A stretch of 64,000 nt of DNA, from positions 255,034-319,033 of the forward strand of contig UYJD01000015.1 of NCBI GenBank assembly GCA_900618795.1. The letters run 5' to 3'. Below the pieces are notes generated by a model, which was not told the origin of the DNA, searched no databases, and saw only the letters and a program-made list of their open reading frames with translations. The stretch is from Cyanodermella asteris (taxonomy: Eukaryota; Ascomycota; Lecanoromycetes; Ostropales; Stictidaceae). The translations under genes and the position numbers were made by a program. Below, piece after piece: positions 1 to 9,880 of this stretch (its first letter is position 1; each line of letters begins with the position of its first letter).

Positions 1-556
1 GGTGAGGATTGGGAGTGTGGGTGTCTGGGGAAAGTTCCGGCCTGATCGTCGCGACGACAGGGATGTTGATCCTTCAATCCCTGCTCGCCCTCGGAGGCTG
101 ATGTGCCGGCTGAGGCTCACACGCCTTCGCACGTGGCAATTATGTGCCCGTGTAGTCAGGTCTTCGAGTATCTCGACGCCTGGCCGGCATGCCAAAATCA
201 GACCATACCGACACGAAACTGTTGCCATCAAGTCAACGCGCCAAGCCGACGCTTCCAACACAGCCCCTGCATGTAGCGAGAAAATGCCATTGACTACCGC
301 TCAAAGGTGTGGAGCACGGTGCGCAAACAATAATATCATGCATGAGAAGTGCCTACCTACCGCGGACGTCTCTAACTTCGTTCTGCAAAGTTCAAGCCGA
401 GACAGATCGTCGTAGAAACCGTTACAGCCTCGTATGCTTGTGGCACTTCTCCTCAGGGTCTCGAGCATGGCAGCACGTGTAAAGTAAATAGCAGCGCAAC
501 GACGAATATTCATACAGCCATGTATCCAGAAAGCTTATCACCTACGCACAGCCTCC
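1..556. other. No recognisable gene at the left edge
   Basis: The only long open frame here (plus strand, from the first bases to about 415) gives an Arg/Ser-rich translation with no family resemblance and may be chance. The stretch includes the 3' flank of the minus-strand SERINC gene. I see no RNA gene or repeat. Confidence 0.4.
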
Positions 557-2069
557 TCAGTTGCCGAAGCGGTCTGGGAGTACCACAGGAGCGAGAAGGC
601 TCCAGGCGTAGATGGCATAGCAAGTCCAAGCACTGATGATCTTGACCCAGCTCGCCCAGTATGTCCTTCCAACCGCGGCCAAGTCGTGATTGGACTCTTT
701 GTCGAAGCTCACATCTTCGATGGTGCTGACCAGCAGGCTTGCCACCCAACATGTCGCAAGCAGGAAGATGATGTGGAAAAGCGTGTAGTTGTACTGTGTT
801 CCTGCTCGTTCGTCGTCCTCGTCGTTGGGCTTGCCATCCTCGTCGTCGCTGTCATCGTCGTCCAAGGCATTTGCCGGAAGCGAACCTTCAGCTATGGCAC
901 GGCGCAGAGCTTCTTGGCGCATCTCACGGCGAGAGTTGGACGGCTGCTGGTCAACCAAACCGTGTTCTGGCTCGTCACCCACCCTGTGATAGCCGCCTCC
1001 GTTGGGGCTGGTGCCACCCATTGCGAAGCCTTGGGTAGCAGCACGGGTCGTAGTGTAAGCGACTGTCAACATGGTTACGATGGCTCCGATCACAACAGAC
1101 GCCGTGCGTGTTCCCTGTGCGCGAATCAGGGGGTTGCAGTGCTTGTCGTCAGGCTCCATAGACACGGCGCTCATGGTGAGGTAGGTGCAGTAAATACCGA
1201 CCATTGCTGACTGGGCCAGACCGGCCCGAGGATTCATATCCTGGACAGCTGGGTGGATGGATATGGCCGAAACGCCAAGCATGACGAGAAGGTTGATGGT
1301 AATTGCAGCCTGATTCATGCCGCAGCCGCTCCCAGCGAAGAAGATGTACATGACAATGATCATCGCCAGAGAGGCGGCGTACATGCCGAGTGTCGAGCCA
1401 ATGAGCAGGAACCGCCAGCCGTTCGAGTCGTTGTCCTCAATCTTCTCCATACACCATTCTGCGTATGTGTGTGCCAGGTCGACCAACAGGACCAATCCAA
1501 GCAGAACGAACAGCATAGCGCCGATGAAGCCGAAATACTCGCCCCATACCCTGAAGAAGTTCTCGGGGATGAGGAAGGTGATGACAATCAGAACGAACCA
1601 GACAATGATTTTCGGCCCCCAAAACCCGTTCTGAAGCCCTGCCCTGGGGTCCTTGCTGGAACGCACACCCAGCAAGAGGATAGCAAGGATGAAATGGAAG
1701 AGTCCGAGTGCGAAGTTGATGCGCTGAACGGCGGCATATCCGTAGCATTCCTGGCCGTGGCAAGTAAAGTGCATATAGTCCAAGGTCAACCCCTCCAGCT
1801 TTTTAAGCGCCCACGGAGTGAGCATGAGCCATGATAAGATACTGTTGATGAGAAGCAGGAAGGCATATGCGATACGGGTCGCGATCGAGGAGCGAAAGAC
1901 TCCGCACGCTGAACAGAGAGCCGAGCAAGCTGTTGCGCCGCAGCACGAAGCAGCGAATGTGGCGAGCTGGAGGAGCGTTAGTCGCGTGGTTGACTTCAGT
2001 CAGACGAGGCAAGCATACCGTGCCGATACTAGGGACCGCCAGCAGCGGTAGCGACAGCAGAGCGCCCAT
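557..2069 (-). CDS. TMS1: SERINC/TMS1-family multi-pass membrane protein
   Basis: Two exons on the minus strand: 2069-2019 (17 codons) and 1966-557, with a 52-nt GT-AG intron. The protein is 486 aa, the usual length for fungal Tms1/SERINC proteins. The start is fixed by the family N-terminus MGALLSLPLLAVPS, which continues after splicing into a Cys-rich helix (ASCCGATACSALCSACG) and then LLLINSILSWLMLTPWA. About ten hydrophobic segments follow. The family-typical segments LTLDYMHF, RINFALGLFHF and a C-terminal YAIYAWSLLAPVVLPDRF are present. An acidic run of Asp and Glu near residues 385-405 lies in a predicted loop, as in other fungal members. The family has been linked to incorporation of serine into membrane lipids and to lipid scrambling in endomembranes. 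The assignment is from family knowledge; the exon 1 junction is inferred but gives a seamless family N-terminus. Confidence 0.93.
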
Positions 2070-3117
2070 GTTTGATGCTGTGCGATGGGCGAGCAGAGAC
2101 GTTGTCTGGGGTTGTGTTTGTCGAAGGCATTCAATGCTACGGGCGGCTGGCGCCTGATGCGATTAAGCCGACGATGTCATGCGCCGACTTGGTCTTGGCG
2201 CTCCAAGGCACTCATCCATTCCCAGTCCAACAGACACCCAACAGCAAAAGGTGCTCGGAGTGTGAGAACTTCGTGCTTTGGGTTTCCCGTGCTCACTTCG
2301 ACATGAAAGACGATCCACATGACGTGGTCGGTGGCCTGTTTACGGTTTTGGCATCTGCTCAGTTCTAAAATTACTTGCGTCTGGAAATACCTGGCGAACA
2401 GGAATAGTTGGACTCGACTGAGTACTCAGCGATTCATCTTCATCTTGATCTCTAACGGCGCATCTGTAAGCTGGACGTATACGCAATAATTTTGTGAGCG
2501 TCCGCTTTTTGTTGGTGACCTGCTTCTTTCTTCGACAGCCGTCCTAGACTGCGCCGAAGCTTGGGCGGTCAGCCACATCAATCAGTCGGCTTTTGTCCTA
2601 CATCACTTAGATCCATCAGATACCGAGACAAGCTACTTGAGTCAAGACAAAACGTGGTACTCGGCATGCAAGGCCGTCCGATATTTGCCTCACGCTTTGA
2701 CCTCCGAGGCTACACACATCGTGACCAGACAGAGAGTCGTCGTCCACGACTGTAGCCGTGGTACGGTACGGGCTATCGCTCGCTGATCTCGAATGCCCAT
2801 TCCACCCAAGTCGATGCCATGGCTTGCATTGCACTGCTCTTATGGTCAGCTGGATTCTTGGCGACGGTTCGTGTAGCCAATCTCTTACCCTGAATCCCTG
2901 GCCGAAGACTTCCATCCCGCTCATGGTGCGCCTCCTCAGTGCTACCGGAATGGCAATATCAGCCTCTCCGGCAATAATTAGCAAGGCGACTGGCAGCCCG
3001 CAAGCCATGCTGCATGGCGTCACGCCACACCAGCTGATTGTTTCTTTATCACTCCAGCCTGCCCCCGCCATCTCAAGATGATAAGGTTTATCGCATCGCA
3101 AGGCGATAATTGTCGCC
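2070..3117. other. Intergenic region between divergent genes
   Basis: This region separates the divergent SERINC (-) and DUF3632-like (+) genes and must hold both promoters. Short open frames on both strands give no recognisable protein. No clear TATA box or repeat stands out. Confidence 0.4.
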
Positions 3118-4233
3118 ATGAGCTCCGAAGCAGCCTCTGCGAATGCTCGCGGAGTATTCGGCATTGTTGTTCGTGAATATCTCCAAGCCGCCGCCAACAC
3201 AGACTCTTTTGTAGACGACATCCCACAATTTGCTGGTCGCATGCAATTGTACCTGCTCAGCGTTCTTCAGGAGCATTCGGAAGCGCAAGTCGAGGCAGAT
3301 TTAGTCACACTCTGGGACGTCTTGATTGAGACAGCACAAACCATCGACCGAGTTGAGCCAGGCAAAACCGAGTTTTCCGAGGCCAATGGCTCGAAGAAGT
3401 TGCGCGCCCTCTCTGCCTTGCCCGGATACATAGGGATACCACTCGGGGGTTTCGAATTCCTTGCCGGTGAAGATGGCGACACGGTACAGGTAGGCAATCC
3501 GACAACACTACTCACCTCACACTAATCAGCTCACAAATCACAGGGCGAGGAAAGCCCTTACAACGGCGTCAAAAAGCTAGAAGTCACCTCCATTCTCAAA
3601 GTCCTCCGCAAGAACAATCCCTCCTTCTACGCCAAAGCCCGCATAATCCTCACCCGCGGCCCCAGTCCAATATCCAAATCCCTTACGCCCTGGCTCAGCC
3701 TGAACTCATTCCTCGCCCAAGCATTCGACGCAAACATAGAAGACAGGGATTCCGCAATCTCCACCGCAACGTCCGTGTTCGCCCGCGCACTCGAGACCGA
3801 CCTGCCCCTGACGTCCGACGGCGCCAAGCTATCGGAAGCCCTGGAATCTTGGGTCGCGGCGGCGGCCATCTGGATGGATCACGTCGGGCCGGCCGTGGCG
3901 GCCGAGGTGTATCGCGGGAAGAGGGAACAGAAGCTGTATTTGACGTCGGCGGGTGCCAAGCCGGGACCTTTGGCTGTCAGGAAGGGCATCACGGATTCGA
4001 GGGTCAGCAAGAAGAGATGGGTGTTTTGGAGAGATTCGTTGAAGCGGGCGAGGGATCTGGCGTCGGTGGTCGAACGGGGGCCTGAGGCGAAGCCGGGCGA
4101 GAACGCGGTGGCGGAGATGGTCACGGGGGCAAGAGAGGGGTTGGAGGCTGTGAGGAGGGCAGAGAGCATGTATGCGCCTGGTGGAGAGTTGACTGATCCG
4201 GGTGACAAAACTGGATGCTGTCTCATTCTTTGA
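3118..4233 (+). CDS. DUF3632-like protein with C-terminal CaaX box
   Basis: Two exons, 3118-3489 and 3544-4233, joined across a 54-nt GT-AG intron, give 353 aa. The start is the ATG at 3118. The body is mostly helical. It has segments such as WVAAAAIWMDH and a late KKRWVFWRDSLKRA, which resemble fungal DUF3632 proteins, a family of unknown function abundant in Dothideomycetes and Eurotiomycetes. That family call is from memory of the pattern and is moderately sure. The last residues are GCCLIL: a Cys, then C-L-I-L at the very end. This fits a geranylgeranylation-type CaaX box, with a neighbouring Cys that could be palmitoylated, so membrane attachment is inferred. The gene converges on the flavin monooxygenase, with only 193 bp between the stop codons. 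Confidence 0.75.
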
Positions 4234-4426
4234 AAGCGATGCAGTGTAGGATATGAGTTGTGTGATGTATTCCTTTCAAGAAAATGGCTCTCGCCGAGCA
4301 AGGTATCGCTATGGGGTATCTACCTACTATATTCAACGTACAAACTCAAGTCTCTCAGAATCAACGCCGCGCTGAATGTCAAAATTCTGTTATCGGCTCA
4401 CAGCCCAACCCCCTTTCAAGCCACGT

Positions 4427-5737
4427 TTACGGCTTTGGTCGGTTCCACATCCTCCAGAAGAAGAAGTAGCCATAAATGACCAAGGCGAGGGCAGGCTTCG
4501 AAACCCACCCCATGGGCAACACATCCGAGATGGCCGTATACGCCCACATCTCAATATTGCGATAAACCCCACCATCCTTCATGGTGATCTCCTTCATCTG
4601 TCTCGTATTCTCCATCTTGCCCGCCATGCGCACGAACATTTCCTTTTCATACTCGACAACGGCCCCGTCGAGAGCCGAGGCGAGAGCCTCCCCCTCGTTC
4701 GACTCGACAGCCTTGACAATAGCCGCTCCCAGGACTTTCGCGTCCGTCAACGCTTGATTGACGCCTTCTCCCGCAAACGGCGTCATAATGTGCGCCGCAT
4801 CGCCCATGAGCGTCACGCCCTTGACGTGCGTCCAGTTGTGACCGACTGGCAGTTCGAAAAGCGTCCACGGCTGCACCTTGGCGTTCTGGCCCGACAAAAT
4901 CTCCAGCGGCTGTCGGAGTTCGGGCGCCCAGTCGGCCATCAGGTCTTTCAACACCCAGTCCCTGACCTGCTCGACGTCTGCGGTGTCGTAGGACGCTTTC
5001 TCGAGCCATTTGCCGTCGCCGTGTTGAGGGAGGAAGAAGATAGTAACCTGGATCACGTCGTCGCCCATCTGCTGCATGGACAGGAACTTTTGGTCGTGAG
5101 TCGACATCATCGAGCCGGCGTTGATGTTCTTTACCGTCACCGGGCAGACGGTGCTGGCGTTCGAGATTGTGAAAGCCCAGCCCGCGACACCGGAGAATGC
5201 TGGGACGGATTTGCTGAGCATAGGTCTGACATTCGACCACGTTCCGTCGGCGCCGACAACGAGATCAAATCCGGAAGCAGATGATCCATCTTTGAAATGC
5301 AACTCCTGCGTGCCGTCCGCCGCCTGCTTGACTTCGGAAAGACGCTTTCCCCACCTGATGACACCCTCCGGCAGCGAATCCAACAGCAGCTGTCGTAATC
5401 TGAAGCGGTCAATCTCTGGGGCGTGCGCGTTTTCTGGGTTCTGCTTGTCCGCGGCCATGACCATCCACTTTTGGAAGTACTTGTCGGTAACGGTCAGAGC
5501 GTCGCCTTCGTATCTGGCGTGCTCGTTGAACTCTTTCATGAGATTGGCGGCGCGGATGGCGGCTAGGCCCGTGTCCTGGCGGAGGTCGAGCGTGCCACCT
5601 TGAGAGCGGACATTGAGGCTGGCTTCGCCTTCGAAAATTGTGATGGAGAGGGACTTGGAGGCGGGGGACTGGGTAAGGATGCGAGCGAGACAGCAGCCGG
5701 CTGGGCCCGCGCCTATGATGGCGATTTTGAGCGCCAT
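4427..5737 (-). CDS. FAD-dependent monooxygenase (group A, TetX/aromatic hydroxylase-like)
   Basis: Single exon, 436 aa, starting at ATG 5737 (MALKIAIIGAGPAG). The frame is open slightly further upstream but has no other ATG. Seen in the sequence: the Rossmann GxGxxG motif at residues 9-14, the DG motif at 164-165 (VVGADGTW), and the GD motif at 312-313 (LMGDAAHIMTPFAGEGVNQAL). These define a class A flavoprotein monooxygenase that uses NAD(P)H and O2 to hydroxylate an organic substrate. Overall it is closest in feel to the TetX-like branch found in fungal detoxification and secondary metabolism; the substrate is unknown. The C-terminus ends in a hydrophobic stretch (LALVIYGYFFFW), which may be a membrane anchor. 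A TATA-like element lies 45 bp upstream. No clustered partner gene is visible. Confidence 0.88.
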   Translation of the reverse strand: MALKIAIIGAGPAGCCLARILTQSPASKSLSITIFEGEASLNVRSQGGTLDLRQDTGLAAIRAANLMKEFNEHARYEGDALTVTDKYFQKWMVMAADKQNPENAHAPEIDRFRLRQLLLDSLPEGVIRWGKRLSEVKQAADGTQELHFKDGSSASGFDLVVGADGTWSNVRPMLSKSVPAFSGVAGWAFTISNASTVCPVTVKNINAGSMMSTHDQKFLSMQQMGDDVIQVTIFFLPQHGDGKWLEKASYDTADVEQVRDWVLKDLMADWAPELRQPLEILSGQNAKVQPWTLFELPVGHNWTHVKGVTLMGDAAHIMTPFAGEGVNQALTDAKVLGAAIVKAVESNEGEALASALDGAVVEYEKEMFVRMAGKMENTRQMKEITMKDGGVYRNIEMWAYTAISDVLPMGWVSKPALALVIYGYFFFWRMWNRPKP

Positions 5738-5781
5738 GATGTGTGCCAATGTATCGGATTGTGGCGTCTGATGGTTGACTG

Positions 5782-5788
5782 TTATATA
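5782..5788 (-). promoter_or_regulatory. Probable TATA box of the flavin monooxygenase
   Basis: TATATAA reads on the minus strand about 45 bp upstream of the ATG at 5737. The sequence and rough distance suit a fungal core promoter. Function is inferred only. Confidence 0.4.
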
Positions 5789-7528
5789 AGTGTTGTCTGG
5801 ATGTCCAAGGTACAGTAGCTTAGTGGTGGTGCAGATGAGGATGTCAGACGTCGGATCTCAATCACGACAGGATAGAGCATATACTTATATCAAGTCAAAC
5901 CACCTACGTCTATGCGCCGCACTTTACTATTTACCGTTCACTAGACATCTCCAGCCTGCCTCAGGCCGCCCGTTTCGGGAGCGATCACCACGCGGCTCCT
6001 CAAGAACCACGATGAAAAGTGAGACGGTCGCACCAGGTGCTCTCAGGCCGTTCGCGGCGCCGCATCTACCGCAGCCTCATCATGCAAGGCATGTCCGAAG
6101 CACAAATCAGATGTTTGGGTCTGTGTCTTGTGTCTCTGGACGTCGGGGCTCGGGGGGCCTTATTTTTGCGGCGTTGCGAAGAAAGTAGTGCGTTGGCGGG
6201 TTCGTCAACTGTCCGAGGTGCTGCCCAGCGACGAAGAAACTCCGGGTCCGAAACGATGGCCGCGGGTGCGCTGCGTTTGCACCAATGGGAGATCTCGGTT
6301 CGTGAGGAACGTGAGTTTGCATCCCGGAGGGAGAAGGTTTTCGCCAGGTTTGGCAAAATTGATTCTTATCATGAGGCTTCAAACAGAGACAGAGAACTTC
6401 GCACCTCTTACCGTAGGATATGGCTTAGCAATGAGTAGCTCGGAATAGAAATTTAATCAGATCAGTAAATGCGCTCCTGGCATCAGCCGTAAATATCACT
6501 CGTAATGGAATATCATGCGCTGGCATTCGTGAATTTCATCTCGTAATGTCCCGAGTATGCCTTCAGGAGTAGTCATACTTTAGTTGTACTCTAAACAACC
6601 CGTCGAGCATGAGTGGCTCACCCGAAGCTGAGTTGCAAAAGTCATGACATACCTCCTAGCAAATTTCGTGAAATTGGTAAAGCGCAGCTAGAGACCTCAG
6701 ACTGCCGTGAAGCCGTCTGTCGAAGCTCAGTATCGAGGTCACAACGCTCGATGCTGGGCTGGCCTCGAGACTGATTTGCTATGGTTTTTATAAGCCAGAC
6801 TTCAGGGTTTCAAGGTGTCTGAGCTCCCTCGTTCCATGCTGTGCCTCCATGCGGCCTGGAACAGCCTTCCGCCAAGACCGGTGCTCTCTCCCAGCCGACG
6901 CCGGCCAAAGTCCCGCGACAAAAACCTCTCGACCATGCCATGGTCGCTCAACTTTAAAGAATCATATATCAGCCAAACCACAACCGTTTCGGCTCATTGC
7001 TTTTGCTTCTAGACATCACAAAAGGCAAAAGATTGGACTACATGGGATTCGAACTAGATATCCTGTTAATTGCGCGCTTAATGGATAGGTGGACGAGTTT
7101 TTAGCTTACCCCATGGCCTTTCGCAACCCTGCAACTTAGTGCAAAGCGAATGTGATACCCCTACACCAGCAGCCCTCGGCTTGATATACTAAAACCGCCT
7201 TATCACATAATATATCCCCACATTCTTGGCTCATGTATTTAGATTAGCCCGTCGAATCGGTAAACATCTGCCAGCTAAGTCGCACACCTTAAGCGAAGAC
7301 TGCCAGTCGCGACAGCTGTGTTTCACGACATCACGCACTGTATGCAAGCCTGATGATTAGTTGTAGCAATACCTAGCCAAGCGAAATACCTACAATGTCG
7401 CGTAATTTTGCGGCCCATGGCATGGGCATTAATATATTGACTTGGCTGAGTACTCCATGATCATGAACTTTTGTCATTATTCTTGGTACATAGCTATGCG
7501 AAGACTTTCAAGGGTATCCAAATATCTA
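5789..7528. other. Long gap without a supported gene
   Basis: About 1.7 kb upstream of the monooxygenase and downstream of the LsdA-like gene. Several overlapping frames of 60-140 codons between 5790 and 6450 resemble no family. Around 7030-7110 there is a tRNA-like T-loop string on the minus strand, but no cloverleaf can be drawn. AT content rises towards 7400. Confidence 0.4.
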
Positions 7529-8659
7529 CTAATTCGTCAACTCAATGGTCGCAGGTCCCGCTATCGAATCATCCGACACCTGCTGGAAAGTCGAATAGTT
7601 GTTACTCGGCGTCAGAGCCGCAATCGCGAAACCGTTAACAAAGTTCGTGTACGCCGGGAACGAAGCAGTAAACGACAGCTTGCTCGCCGTCATATTCACA
7701 TCCTTGAGTGGTGTGCTGAACGGCGTGCTCTGACCAGAGATATACGTCACATACAGACCGCTCGGGTTCCAGTTCACGTTCTGGAAAGTGTAGTTGTTGC
7801 CCGTCTGCGGCTTCAGATTAACCGTAAACTTCAGGTCCTGATCCTTTGGCTCAATCTTCGCGTTCTGGACCGCCAATGGGAACTTTACTGGCAGGTCGAT
7901 GACATTCTTGTCGGTGCCGGGCTGGATAAAGTACTGCTGCAGGAGCGAAAAGAGCCAATCGCGGGTGGAGGCTGTGTAAGCTGGCATAGCGCCTGGAAGA
8001 CGGCTGTGCTTGCCGTCCACGAGCATCTCGCTACGGAGGAACGCGCTCTGCTGACCTTCCTGGGCGATCAGCGAGTCGAGTTGTGCGGCAAGTTCACTGT
8101 CGCCAGCTGCGATGGCGAGGTTGATCACACCCTGAGATGTGCCCAAAACGTTGTCGCCGAGGATGTTGGCTGTCGTGAGGCAGTCCTGGTACGTGTCCGT
8201 CTTAAGTTTGTACTTGGACGGAGCGATGGGCGATTGGCCATTGGCCTGAAGACCACCCTGACCAATGAATGCATGAACCTCCTCCTGGTTGTAGAAGACT
8301 GTGAAGGTATCGATCACGTACTGCCTGTGCTCGGGAGTGACGAAGTTCTCGGGTCCGAAACCTGGGCCGCAGGCCTTGATCTTCTGCAGACAGGTCTCAT
8401 AGAGCGAGACTTCTGCCATTTCGTTGGTGGCGATCAACTGAAGGCTCTTGAATGTGTCCGGGTTGAATTTCGGAATGGCACCGCCGGGAGGTGTGCCATG
8501 TGCGCCGCGAAAGATGGCTGCTTGCTGTTCGGGGCTTGGGTTGGGAAAGCCATCTTTTATAGGGAACTGGTCCTGGTTGGGACTCGATGTGGGCAACCCA
8601 GTGGTGAGAGAAGCACCAAGAAGGGCTGTTAGGAAAGCTGTCGTTGATGTGTAATGCAT
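7529..8659 (-). CDS. Secreted LsdA/Rds1-like protein (ferritin-like)
   Basis: Single exon, 376 aa, from ATG 8659. A frame extension to 8686 begins with GTG and would hide the signal peptide, so the later ATG is preferred. Residues 1-20 (MHYTSTTAFLTALLGASLTT) look like a cleavable signal peptide. The segment IFRGAHGTPPGG, then SLQLIATNEMAEVSLYE and a helical region with YNQEEVHAFI match the late sexual development protein LsdA and stress protein Rds1. In these the helical part is thought to adopt a ferritin-like fold. The C-terminal half is beta-rich with N-glycosylation sequons (NYT, NMT, NYS). The product is probably an extracellular or wall-associated protein made in development or stress. 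A molecular function is not established for the family. Confidence 0.85.
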   Translation of the reverse strand: MHYTSTTAFLTALLGASLTTGLPTSSPNQDQFPIKDGFPNPSPEQQAAIFRGAHGTPPGGAIPKFNPDTFKSLQLIATNEMAEVSLYETCLQKIKACGPGFGPENFVTPEHRQYVIDTFTVFYNQEEVHAFIGQGGLQANGQSPIAPSKYKLKTDTYQDCLTTANILGDNVLGTSQGVINLAIAAGDSELAAQLDSLIAQEGQQSAFLRSEMLVDGKHSRLPGAMPAYTASTRDWLFSLLQQYFIQPGTDKNVIDLPVKFPLAVQNAKIEPKDQDLKFTVNLKPQTGNNYTFQNVNWNPSGLYVTYISGQSTPFSTPLKDVNMTASKLSFTASFPAYTNFVNGFAIAALTPSNNYSTFQQVSDDSIAGPATIELTN

Positions 8660-9880
8660 TATGAAGCGCTGTGATAGTCTTGCCACCTATTGAACGTCGA
8701 GCCTATATGCTGGTCCCGGCTTACCTTGGGGAACGGTTGAAAGTAAGAAATGGGTCGCTTTTGACGATTTGAACCGCTGTGCCTGCTTTCTGAAGATAGC
8801 CCAGGCCCAAAGACAGCGGCGGAAAAGCCATTATATGTATACAAGCAAACAAACGCCAGCAGTGCGGCACAGGCAAGCTCAATGGTCACTCCAAGACTCG
8901 GTCACATTTCGCAGTATCCGCTTGAGCGTCGACCCGCTCCCGAAAGTCAATGAACAGCCCTCAAGAGCGCCTTTTCAGGAATTCAGGTACGAGGCAACCC
9001 ACGTGGAATCCTCAGAAGCGACCAGGGACTCAGGACACGGCATGTTTCGTCGACTACGCCGTGGGACTTCTTGCATTTTGGGGAGGTGAAGACCCATGAG
9101 GTTCGACAACGCGAGGCGTAGTGCTGCGACCGCAACTGTGGCGTAAGATGGAGGCGTTGCAGGCACTCGTTAGACCCTGTAGTTTTTGGTGTTCACGCCG
9201 TCGGCGTGGTGCACTCCCGGCTTCCCGTAGCGAAGTTCGACTCTCGGTGCGAGATTTGTCGTCCTCGGTCTCGGGTGACTACGCCTTCCGCCATCGCCCG
9301 GACTGGCCCACCTGTGTAGACGTGTATACCAACGCGCATCTTCCGTCCTCAGGATCTTGCTGAATATTTGTGTGACTTGGGTCTTCAAGCATCTCAGTGC
9401 ACTCGCGTACGAGCGCGCCAGTCGAGTCAGGTGACTACCTAGGTCTGATGAATCTGATTCCTCAACCACACCACTTTCTTCATGTGCAGAGTTTCGGGTC
9501 GGATGCTGAACATGTCAGACTGACTTCCAACGCCCCAGGTGATAAACTTTAGCGGACCACCTTGTCGCCATCAAGGGCAGAGCGGTGGTTTCTTCCCCTC
9601 AATCACAAAGCTTCTGCGCGCGGGCAAGTCGACATCCCGTCCACCGAAGCCCTCTGAAGGTTCGCATTCGGGTTCTTGACTCCGCGATTTAACTTCTCGA
9701 GCGCACGTGGAACATGCATATGTGAGCAAGGCTATAGTCAGACATGTTTCTAGCTCGGAACATGGTCTTCTTCATGATCAAAGTATGCGAAGTCATGTAC
9801 CCAAAACGCCACGCTACAACAACGCTACCCAGACACGCAATATAGCGCCGAGACCCAAACAACCCAAATCGGCACGTCGT
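8660..9880. other. Intergenic region upstream of the LsdA-like gene
   Basis: No recognised gene. On the minus strand a TATA-like string lies near 8835-8845, about 180 bp upstream of the LsdA-like ATG. Open frames around 8970-9470 give no family match on either strand. The right part is the 3' flank of the SNF2 gene. Confidence 0.35.

Noticed and set aside
4376-5284. 302-codon plus-strand open frame over the monooxygenase
   Set aside because: It is antisense to a gene with all flavin-binding motifs, and its translation has no family resemblance.
7030-7110. tRNA-like T-loop string on the minus strand
   Set aside because: GTTCGAATCC is present, but the T stem does not pair, no acceptor stem closes and no A-box is found.
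7442-8632. 396-codon plus-strand open frame over the LsdA-like gene
   Set aside because: It is fully antisense to a gene with a signal peptide and clear family match, and its own translation resembles nothing. It is a shadow of codon bias.
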